Assembly: GCF_020740795.1 (NCBI RefSeq)
Contig: NC_067312.1
Span: forward strand, 50,363,905 to 50,427,904
Direction: 5' to 3'
From: Apus apus
Taxonomy: Eukaryota > Chordata > Aves > Apodiformes > Apodidae
Length of the DNA: 64,000 bases
In this document: positions 1-10,286 of the stretch, in pieces
How positions within the stretch are numbered: the first letter of the stretch is position 1
Layout of the letters: each line of letters opens with the position of its first letter
Position numbers and translations under genes: made by a program
Notes under the pieces: generated by a model
The model's input: only the letters and a program-made list of their open reading frames with translations
Told to the model about the DNA's origin: nothing
The model's database searches: none

Positions 1-554
1 TTATGTCCCCTGCTGCAGTTATAGATCTTTCTACTTTTAATAGCTTCTAAAGCCTAATTATTCTATAGTAATTTGGTAACACAATTTGTGCTTGAGCAAA
101 AGCCTTCCTAGAGTACAAGGCTGGGAATGGTGAGAGATCCAAGAAACACTGTTATGAGAGATTGTAAAGGCATGTAGCCAGCTGAGAAAGAAACACGAAA
201 TGCAGTTGTCTCAGGAAAGGGTAGTTAGAAATGTATTTCTGGAGCAAGATTGCTGCTTAGGCTTGGAGACAGCAGGAATCTCAAAAATGTAAAAGAAACA
301 GACTGGGAGGTATCTTTTCAGAAGCTGGGGACTTCCTGCCATTCAATCTCACTCCTTAGCATGAAAATGCCTGAGGTGTTGTAAAGAACATGAGCAGTAA
401 GAAGAGAGATTGTCAGTCCTCAGAAAGAGGATTTGAGGTACCTGATCCAGGAAAGGATGGCCCCTCCACTTAATGCCTTCCTTGTCTTTAATAGTCAGAC
501 CAGCTATACCCAGGCTGTTCAGCCTCCTGAGCTGGAAGATAAGAATAAAACCAG

Positions 555-1338
555 AACCAGTGGTGTCCCTCAGGGATCAGTGTTAGGACCACTTTTTTCT
601 GACATCTTTATCAACAATCTTGATGAGGAGGTAGAACGCACCCTCAGCAAGTTTGCAGGTGACACCAAGTTGGGAGGGAGTGTTGACCTACTCAAGGATA
701 GGAAGGCTCTGTAGAGGGATGTGGACAGGCTGGATCAATGGGCTGTGGTAATTTGTATGAGATTCAACAAGGCCAGGTGTCAGGTCCTGCACTTGGGTCA
801 CAACAACCCCAAGCAGTGCTACAGGCTTGGGGAAGAGTGGCTGGAAAGCTGCCCAGCAGAAAAGGACCTGGGAGTGCTGGTTGACAGCCAACTTAACATG
901 AGCCAGCAGTGTGCCCAGGTGTCCAAGGAGGCCAACAGCATCCTGGCCTGCATCAGGAATAGTGTGGCCAGCAGGAGTAGAGAGGTGATCATGGCCCTGT
1001 ACTCAGCACTGGTGAGACCACACCTTGAGTACTGTGAGCAGTTCTGGGCCCCTCACTACAAGAAGGACATTGAGGTGCTGGAGTGTGAGCAGAGGAGAGG
1101 TACAAAGCTGGTGAAGGTCTAAAGAGCAAGTCATATGAGGAGCAGCTGAGGGAACTGGGTATGTTTAGTCTGAAGAAAAGGTGGCTGAGGGAAGACCTCG
1201 TTGCCCTCTATAACTACCTGGGAGGAGGTTGTAATGAGGTGTGCGTTGGCCTCTTGTCATAAGTGAATAACAACAGGATCAAAGGAAAAGGCCTGAAGTT
1301 ACAGCAGGGGAGGTTTAGACTGGATATTAGGCAGAGGG
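555..1338 (+). mobile_element. CR1 LINE fragment (ORF2, C-terminal reverse transcriptase to thumb), 3' end missing
   Basis: Translation reads [12 protein letters not shown], then the catalytic region as [11 protein letters not shown] (CR1 normally FADD, so one Asp is replaced by Gly), then [16 protein letters not shown], then [20 protein letters not shown], and finally [15 protein letters not shown] stop falls at 712-714 and frame shifts follow about 1120 and 1260. The element breaks off at about 1338, before the usual 3' untranslated tail, where it meets an inverted CR1. Dead copy. The 5' boundary is uncertain. Confidence 0.9.
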
Positions 1339-1344
1339 GCAAAA

Positions 1345-2280
1345 TAACCTCCCAGGCCCTGCTGCCCACGCTTCTTTTGATTCAGCCCAGGACAAAACTG
1401 GCCCTCTGGGCTCCAGTGCACACTGGCAGCTCATGTCAAGCTTCTCATCTAGCACCCCCAAGTCCTTCTCCTCAGGACTGCTCTCTAGCCATTCTCTCCC
1501 GAGCCTGTACATGTGCCTGGGGTTGTGCTGACCCAGGTGCAGGACCCTGCACTTGGCCTTGTTGAACTTCATGGGGCTGGCATGGGCCCACCTCTCCAGC
1601 CTGTCAAGGTCCCTCTGGATGGCATCCCTTCCCTCTAGAGTATCAACCACACCACACAGCTTGGTATCATCAACGAACTTGCTGAGAACACACACTCAAT
1701 CCCACTGTCCATGTCTCCAACAAAGATGTTGAAGAGCACCTGTCCTAGGACTGACCCCTGAGAAACACCATTCATCACTTGCTTCCACTTGAACACTGAA
1801 CCATTGACCACAACTCTCTGGGTGCAGCCATCCAGCCAATTTCTTATCCACCAAGTGGTTTGTCTGTCAAATCCAGGTATATGACATCAGTTGCTCTGCC
1901 ATCATTCACCATCTCTGTAGCCTTGTTGAAGAAGGCTACAAAATTGGTCAGGCATGATTTACCCTTAATGAAGCCATGTTGGCTCTCCCAGTCATCTCCT
2001 TATATTCTATGTGTCTTAGCAGACTTTCCAGGAGGATCTGCTTCATGATTTTGCCAGGCAGAGGTGAGACTGACCAGTCTGTAGTTCCTCGGGTCTTCCT
2101 TCTTAAAAATAGGGGCTATGTTCCCTTTTTTACAATCAGCGGGAACCTCGCCAGACTGCCATGACCTCTCAAATATTATGAACTGCATGGGCCAGTGCAT
2201 GGACCCCAACAGGTCCACATAGACTGGTGCACCTTCAGGTTCTTTAGATGGTCACAAATCTGTTCTTCTACAGCATGAGA
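1345..2280 (-). mobile_element. CR1 LINE fragment (reverse transcriptase), inverted, 3' end missing
   Basis: On the minus strand it runs from a segment like [15 protein letters not shown] (near 2260) through [18 protein letters not shown], an SLTS motif, a degraded palm, [19 protein letters not shown] (catalytic Asp pair kept) and [18 protein letters not shown] to about 1350. Sequence differs from the neighbour at 555-1338, so it is a separate subfamily and insertion. Its 3' end is lost at the junction. Frames are broken repeatedly. Confidence 0.88.
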
Positions 2281-2298
2281 TACAAGACAGTCTGTTGT

Positions 2299-2315
2299 AA
2301 AAAAAAAAAAAAAAA
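2299..2315 (+). repeat. A17 homopolymer
   Basis: Seventeen consecutive A, about 20 bases beyond the outer edge of the inverted CR1 fragment. It is at that element's 5' side, so it is not its tail. Confidence 0.95.
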
Positions 2316-3478
2316 TGTTGTGATGATACATAAATGAATTTTCTACTGTCTTTCCATAATAAAACAGTATGTTGTTTTGAAAAGGGATTGGGCTGAAAGC
2401 TTTAAATAAGAGAGACTTTTGCAAAGCTTGCAAAGACAAGGTTGATAAATAAAGCCCTTGAATCTTAATTTATCAGGACTGAGAACTACATTCAGAAAAG
2501 CTACATAATTGGTCTAAGTGTTTTGGAGAACAGTAAATGAAATAATCCATTGCCTTTAAATATAAAATGACAACTGACAGTTTTCAATGATGTTCCAGTT
2601 TCTGTTTTTCTGTTGAAATGAGTCCACATGGCAACAGACTTTTTGCCTTCCATAAATATTAACCTAATTATAGAAAGAAACAGAATATCGAAAACAGATT
2701 TTAAGTGAAAGAAAATAAAAAAATTCTGGGCTTAAGGGTTTTGCATATTTTTCTTCCTTTTCCAATCAGCTTTTACTTTTTTTTTTCCCCAAAAGACATT
2801 CTCAAGATCTTCTTCTTAGATATAACTATCATCCCCCCCAAATGAGAAAAGCAAAGGTTTACTATCATTAATTGATGATCTTTCCAGTTATTTCTGCCCA
2901 TGATCTCTCAATTACTGTGTGATTGTTCTTGCAGTGTTCATCCCATTGCTTCCATTTATCATCTAGAGAAATTTTGAGAGCTGAATTAAACACTGTGGAC
3001 ACATCTAGTCAGTTCAGCATTTTCTCATCTATGTTCCATATTTCTAGAAAAGACCATCTCTTTACATTGCTTAGTTATACTATTCTCCTTTAACTAAAGA
3101 GGTGGGTGGAAAAATCTTAATTGTTCCATTAATCTCTTTAATTTCCACTCTAGAATTCAAGCTGTAATAATTACCCTTTCTTACATTCTCCTTCTATTCC
3201 TGTTAGAGACTAACTTGAACGGCAAGTACTTCTTTTCTCATTGTTATTTTGTTAACAACCACCTTCTGAAGAGCTAATTCTCAGTCTAAGAGCACCCACT
3301 CATTTTATAATGTTGGCAATAATTTCCACTTGCCCAGTGGGAGGTCCTTTCATCCAAAGACTTGAAGCACTTAATTTGGATAAATTTCACTTGACAGTAA
3401 CTCATCTGTTACTTAATTGACTATTTAGAAGGCCTGTGCCTGGTTGGACCTCACCAAGACAAGGCTTTTAGAAGAAAC
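2316..3478. other. AT-rich intergenic DNA, nothing recognised
   Basis: Unique-looking sequence with short A and T runs. No open frame with codon-like character, no repeat family and no RNA gene recognised. Confidence 0.6.
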
Positions 3479-4047
3479 TGTTTGTATAGGAATCATATTG
3501 GGAGGGGGAGTGGGTAATTATGCTTTACTTCAGTAGTCACAGAAACCACATGCACTAGACAAGCGGTACATACAAGTAGCTAAGGTCTAGTGTTGCATAA
3601 AGAGTAAGATATTATGCTTAAGCAGTTACCATGGAAAGACTGATACAATAATAAATCCTGAACCTATCACATGGTAGCCAAGGTCACAGTAACCAGTTAG
3701 CTACTTGAGTATCTCCTTTCCCCATTCCAACCTGGTTTGAATATCAGGGACTACAATCAATATGGTGACCAATGATCTTTGTTAGAAATGAATATGTATG
3801 AAGCTATGCAACTTGAAGGCGCCAATCAATGCAAAGGTTAAACTTAATGAAAAATTTAAAGCGAGCATGATATGCATTTTTATGTTAATATTTTAGGCAA
3901 CAGAAATTTAATATATAAAAACCTGTTGATTGTAATGCACTTCAGGTTATGCTAGGAGGAGCTATCCCCATTATCCTCCGAGCGTCAATAAAGAAGTGTC
4001 TGCTTATCTACATCACATTGGTGTCCATAAGTTATTTTTCCCATACT
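3479..4047 (+). mobile_element. Probable solo LTR of an endogenous retrovirus
   Basis: Starts TGTTTGTATAGG near 3479, carries a TATA-like ATATAAAAACC at about 3912, an AATAAAG polyadenylation signal at about 3987 in a CGAGCGTCAATAAAGAAGTG context typical of avian LTRs, and is followed by TTGGTGACAC at about 4048, resembling the start of a primer-binding site. About 570 bases long. No gag, pol or env sequence follows. Target-site duplications were not found, so the edges are approximate and the call is moderate. The order TATA, poly(A) signal, PBS-like word is seen; the class is inference. Confidence 0.45.
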
Positions 4048-4059
4048 TGGTGACACATG

Positions 4060-5934
4060 AACATAGGTAAGTGCTTTCAGAACTGTGACAAACCATGTCA
4101 GAACATGCAGAGAAATGGACCATGTGTATAGGACCATGGAGAAATATCTGTGTGGTGGATGTATCTGTAGCAGTCTTAGCTAGAGGTTAGGTTCCCAGTT
4201 GTGGCTTCCTGGCCTAAATGGTTTGGTACTAGCTTGCTCTCCTTTGTTTTTTTTTTCATCATGCAGTTTTGATATATCTATTGTTGCTAAATGTCCTCTA
4301 ACAAGTCAGCAGAATGACCAGAAATAGTGCAAAGGAATTCTAACACTTGGCTCCTTGCTCTGCCACTAAGTATTAGTCCTCTCTTGAGGAAGCTGGGAGT
4401 GGAGGAAGAGGAGCAACGAAGATCTAGATTTTTGCATTCATGGCAAGCTGGACAAGAGCAAACCCTGTTTTTCAGTTTCCGTGGTGTGATCCATGGTTTT
4501 AAGATCTGACCAATTACCTTTTTTTGAAGACTGCTGCTCAGCATTTTACCTACGAGTCACTAATAATGTGTTCTGTCTTTCCCATCTCTGGGAAAAGCCT
4601 TCAGTGCTCGTCTGTTTTAACTCCAAACAGGACTTTTAGGTTTATAGGGAAAATAGACTGATATGTCACCATTAGGCAAAATGTGATACCCACCCAGTCA
4701 AATACAAAAAGCCTTACTTTACCAGAACTCAAGCTGATTTCTTTCTAGTAAGAATAAAAGAAAACTGAATGTTCAAGTCTGGCTCCTAGTAAGACCAATT
4801 TATATAATAGTGTTCACATTCATAGGTGGGCAGACAGCAACCTCTGGGTTTGGTTCTACCCAGAAATGCAACAAATGAGGAATTGCTTTGTGAATTCAGA
4901 TCACTTCAGTCATGTGAGTCATTTTGCTGTCATGGGAGTGCAGACAAATCAAGTTATAATGTTAAAAGCTGTCCCCTCTCTTGCTCCTTTTCCCCTATGA
5001 AGACTAGTATCTGGAGAGCCAAAGTGATGATAAAGAATTTGTCACCGTCCCTCAGCCATTTCACTCTTTTTACATATGAGGAAAAGAAGTTTACATTTAA
5101 AAGATGGGGACAAAGAACAGAAGATGAAGTATAGCCATGAATTTATTTCCCTTCCTGTGCTGTAGGTCCCTGACTAATTTGCTTTAGAGATTACAAATCA
5201 TATCCTTTAAATTCATTAAATGAAGAGTTGCAAATGTCGACAGAGGACCTACACAAAAGTGAGAAGATATGCTTTTGTCCTATGCCTGCCTTTTGAGTGG
5301 GCTTGGTTTTCAGGTTATTCATTATCTGTGTATCTAGTAGTATGATGCATTATTTAAGGGGCCTAACATTTCCCCTAAGTTTCTGGTTTTGGTTGCATAT
5401 ATACTTTAATCATACATGCACTGCATGGCAATAGAGACCCCATGTCAGACCTCTTTGCAACTCTTAGGCCACAGTGAGGCACCAAACGGAGTTACACACT
5501 TGGTTGTCTTCAGGATATATACATAAACAATTAGTAACTAACTAATTAGCTGTGCAAGTGCTTTACTGTAAGTCAAACCCATCAGTCTTCAGAAGTGCCC
5601 ACACATCAGGAGTTTGTCTGTATTTTGATGAACTGAAAAGATATTTAAGAAAAAACCTATAGTTGTTTCAGTAAGATCAACCTTTCATCCAACCTGCTGT
5701 GTAAGTTTTCTTTATGTTGAGATAATAAATTTGAAACTTTAATGTGATAATAGTAATGGGTCTGTTATATCTGACCAAAGTGACCAAAAGCAGATGTCAA
5801 TGAAAAGTGAAACACAGCAATCTGATATTTCCTCTGAAATACTTTCTCAGTCTCTACTAATTTGAAAATAAATTACTATCTGAGGCAAAGGACGTTCCTA
5901 AGTATTCTGGAATATTGAACAGTGGGTTTGTCTT
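4060..5934. other. AT-rich intergenic DNA, no gene recognised
   Basis: Contains short open frames at 4287-4544 (minus) and 4826-5134 (plus) without recognisable domains or homology; they have the look of chance frames. No clear repeat. Confidence 0.55.
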
Positions 5935-6175
5935 TCATGAATCTGCCTGGCCTCTTTTGAATCCATCTGCGTTTTTGGCATCTGCAGTATCCCATGGCAG
6001 GGAGTTCCACAGCTTACCTGCTCATAGCTACCTCCTCTTGCTTACTTTGAGGCTGGCTGCTTGATAACTTTATCTTATTCCCCATAGTTCTTTCACTGAA
6101 GAAAGCATCAAACAAGTATTCCTTACCCATCCTGGGTTTCCTCCCCTCCATCCCCTCCTAATTTTCTAGGTTGTT
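5935..6175 (-). mobile_element. Ancient CR1/L3-like relic
   Basis: The stretch around CCATGGCAGGGAGTTCCACA, followed by a pyrimidine-rich segment, ATTCCCCATAGTTCTTTCACTG and then TATTCCTTACCC, matches the order of words in the old amniote CR1-type repeat (start of a first-strand region near its 3' end, in reverse orientation). Strongly diverged; recognised by pattern only. Confidence 0.55.
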
Positions 6176-9100
6176 AGTTTGGGTAAAATTAAAAAAAGGA
6201 AACCATTACAAAGATGACCATGTAATGGGAAGGAATAACTTCTACCTAAGCAAAGTACATATAGGTATGCATAGATGCTGAGCAGTGTAGGCATTCTTGT
6301 TTATAAAATGAGAAATAATTTGTATGTGACTTCATGTTTTGAATGCTTTGATGAACAAACAGGAAGGCTGATTAGTTCTTGAGTTGTAGGCAGCTTGAGA
6401 CAACTGTAAACATCAGAGAGTAAGTCACTAACTGCATAATCCTCTTAGTTGGCTGGCAGTGTATTAATCTGGAAAGAAAATACAGCCAAACCTTCTGGAA
6501 ACCCTGTCCTGGTTTTTAAGTGTATCTTAAAAAAAAAAAAAATCCATATAATTCACACAGGAACAAATGAGAGATGAAGTGAGGATAAGAAACTTAAATT
6601 CTTGTTTTCAGATGCTTCATAAACTAACAAATACCACTTCTGGAATAAATAAATAAAAAATATCACTCAGAGTGTATCAGCATTTTGCCAGTAGTATACT
6701 CTAGCTTGTCAAACTCCAAAATCTCCATTTAATGTCTTTGCAGAGAAGACCATTTCACAATAATATTATTTTTCCTTGAATGTTTTATAATAAACAATGC
6801 TTTGGATGAGATTCTGACCAAAGAAGACAGGTCTTCAAGTTTGGCACAGCCTCCAAGAGATGGTGACTCTGTTTTTGCAGGTTCTTTGTAGCGTATGGAG
6901 CCATTAGCAGTTATGGTGGACAGCCCCATTTTGTATGTCATATTCAAAGCAATCTTTCTGTCCTTCACTGTAAAGAGGTTAGCTGGTGAAGTCTGTTTGG
7001 CCATGGACTGCTATCTTGGAGCACCCATGTTGCAAAGTATGACTTTGTCTTTAATACCTAAACAAGCAGAAAAATCACTAAGATATAAATAGTTTACTGT
7101 ATTCTCTCTTTGTATACATGTTTAAATGTTTTTAATTATTTAATGGGATTGCTTACTATATTTGAGAATCCAGTAATTTCTCTGGGCCTCTGTACAAACT
7201 TTAAAAAACATACTCAATATTAATGTTCAAGTGCTGTGAAGTGAATGCTGGGTATTGATAAATTATATGTGACATTAATTATGCTAGATTCTGTGCTGAC
7301 CCAGAGCTAATGGACATTACAGAGAATGGCCTGTATTTTTTCCCATTAAGGGTACTTATTCTCAGTAGCGATTCAGGCTACTCCTGTCTGATTATTTTTA
7401 TTTGTTTAGTGGTTTCAGCTGCCTAAAGTCTTTCTAATTCCCATTAACAGTTCCACTCCTGTATGGACAAATACACTAGGCAGACATTACAAAAAGGAAT
7501 GAAGTTTTAAGAAAGTAAAAAAAATTGCAGTTAAGACTAGAGCTGTGGAAAAGCAGAATTTTCTTCTACGGCATGCAAAACTGGGACAGAAGTTTCTAAG
7601 TTCTGTTCTCAAATCAAATCTGTCACCATCTCTCAGTTCCTATAAATAAATCAGTAATGTATTCTCGAGTTCTTTCATCAGAGAAGCAGTGCTCAACGTG
7701 TTACTGTTACCAGGAACTACAAGAAATAAAAAAAAAAAAAAAAAAACACAACAATCAAAGTAGCATACTAGAAGGAAACATCCTGCTCAACATGCAAGTA
7801 ATTCTTTGGCATCTCAGGTTTGTGGCCTGTTTTGTGCCAGAATATCATATTGTGCTTATATATGTCTCCTTAGAACAGTTTCATTCAGCTCTTACAAAAT
7901 CTTTCCAGTAGCTGGACTCCTGCAACTGTCAGGATGAGTGAGTAATTTAGTTGTCTTCCAAGACTCCTTCTTTTCCCAGTAACCTAGATTGTTTCAGATT
8001 AAGTGTGTTCTGGAGAAAAACATTTTCCAGGAATTTCTGTTACAGGAACTGATGGAAACATCAGTGGACCTGATTCAAACTAGAAGAACATATGGTCTGC
8101 TATACATTTATATTGGCAGCTCTTCATCATAAGTGTCTATTAAAGTTTGGCCTTTTGCATTATTATGTACAGTAAAAATATCTTCTGATGGAAGGTAGTT
8201 AAAAGACTGGGTTTTCCATGCAGGCAGTTTTCTGGGGGCAGAATATGAAAGAATAATGAAATTCTACACAGCTGTAGCAAGAGAATGTCAGTGAATTCAC
8301 TATACTCCAGTATAGTGAATGGAGCAGGTGTCAACCTCATGGTGAGTGAGAGGTGTGAGGAGTGGGATCATAGGCTCTGCAGGGACTCAGAGGTACAAAA
8401 GAGTAATTAATATGTTTGACGATTTAAAGTAGAGAGTTATATCAACAAACGAACAGTCTTGGAGGGAAATTACTTCTGTCAGCACCATTCTGAGTACGGC
8501 TACATTGTATTTTTTTGAACCCTAGGAACAGAACGTGAATTAATTGAGGTTTGGGCTACATGGATATGTAGGAAAAAACATATAAAAAAATACTACCTGG
8601 GAAGAATCTGCAAGACTTAAAACACTGTCTGTTTTGTGGCAAGGGAGATCAAGGTCATAGATGAGGCCCAGACAGCAGGCAGATGTGGGTAGCCATCTAG
8701 TAGAAGGTAGCAAATAGTAGTTCCAGTCATGTTGAAAGAAGGTATCTGCAAGGAGGACTGGTCTGAAAGTGTTTTGATCAGTAGAAATCTGGTGTTAAAA
8801 ATCACATCCAGCTCCTAAGCCATCTGCTAAAACTACTTTCTCTATGCTCCACTCCTTCTAGACACAGAAGGTGAAGGGTAGCTCTCCTGCTCCCCCAACT
8901 GCTCTGAAGGTCCTAGGCCTTGCAGTAGTAGCTGGCTGTCACTCCTATCCATTTCCCCTTTGCATCTGGAACTTCTGATGATTAAGGCAAGTTATTTAAT
9001 ATATTTGTGCACAGCACTGAATCATTTTGCATCTTCCCCACCTTTAGTACATCTAGTCCAGGAGAGCCTTAGAGGCAAAAGCCACTCACTTTGGTGGAGA

Positions 9101-10286
9101 GATGCGGTCAGTCTGTTCAGAACTGATCTCTTAGACTTTAAAAAGTCTAGATATTTTGCCACTGTTGTAAGCATCATAATGCTCTAATAATTTATTAGTA
9201 TTACACTTTATAGCTAGGCGAAGGAATTGGATTACCTTGCAAAAAGCTAATGCCTTCACCATTGCTTAGATTCTGTCTAAGAAAGAAAAGGAAAATATGA
9301 TGTAGGATATATTGGAACTGGAAGTTAGGAGTCATCTGTAGTACTGAATACAAAAGACCTACTCACTCATGGAGATGATGTTAAATAGCAGCAGAAGGAA
9401 GGCTGTTGTGTTTTAGCAAGAAAACGTAGTCTCTTTTAGCTGTGCACTTAATACTTGGATACCTAATCCAAGGCCCATCAGTCAGTAGGAGATTGCCACT
9501 CATTTCAGTAAGCAGAAGCAGAGAGAGGAGCGGTGGGTGCATGTCCCCAGTAGAAGGCTCTTGAGATTTATAGAACTCCTGAGATTTATAGAACAAATGT
9601 TCAATTTTTTTTTTTCATTCTTGCATTCAAGGTGCTTTTTAATTTTTTCTCCCATAAAAGTCACTCAGAGCCATAAACATTTCCTTTAAAAAAAAACTTT
9701 TTGAATTTTAATGTTGAATTAGGATACAGTCCAGTGGCAGGTTGGGCTGTAGGATAAGGCTGAAATATCCCAAGGGTCAGTTGTGCCGGTAATGACAAGT
9801 TTGTGTACCGACTCAGTTGTTAATAATGCTCTGTATACTGTCTGCAGTGTGTCAGCTGATTCTTCTTGTGTGTTCACAGATTAAAATTTGTCCAGGATTT
9901 GTTTCTGAACTGCAGGAGAGCATCATACATTTAAAATCTTTGATCTTTAAATGACGAGGATCTCATCAGCTTCAAGGCCACAAAGACTTGCAGCCGTGAT
10001 AACTCATACTGTTTTCTGCCTCTATACTTTTTTAGTCTAGAAAACATTTTTATCAACTCTGCTATCTCATGGTCTAAAATAATTTTTGGTACTTTCACAT
10101 GGTAAATTATTTGAGCACCACTAGGAACAAAATCCCGTGCTAGCTAACATGGTGCTAGGAGCATGTGCTGTATTGCTGTATGTGCTATATTTGTAATAGT
10201 GATGATATGAGCACAGTTTTTCAGAAAGTTAAGCAGGCAAAATGTAAATTCACTGAAGATTGCCAGATTTTAATGACAAACCAGAT
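6176..10286. other. AT-rich intergenic DNA
   Basis: No gene or repeat family recognised apart from homopolymers (for example A19 at 7728-7746). An open frame of 91 codons at 6729-7004 on the minus strand starts MAKQTSPANLFTV and looks less low-complexity than its surroundings, but I do not recognise it and it has no clear splice sites or upstream partner. Confidence 0.5.
7728..7746 (+). repeat. A19 homopolymer
   Basis: Nineteen consecutive A in unique AT-rich DNA. Confidence 0.95.

Noticed and set aside
4330..4400. MIR-like SINE around CTCTGCCACTAAGTATTAG
   Set aside because: Only one short matching word; flanks do not continue in MIR order.
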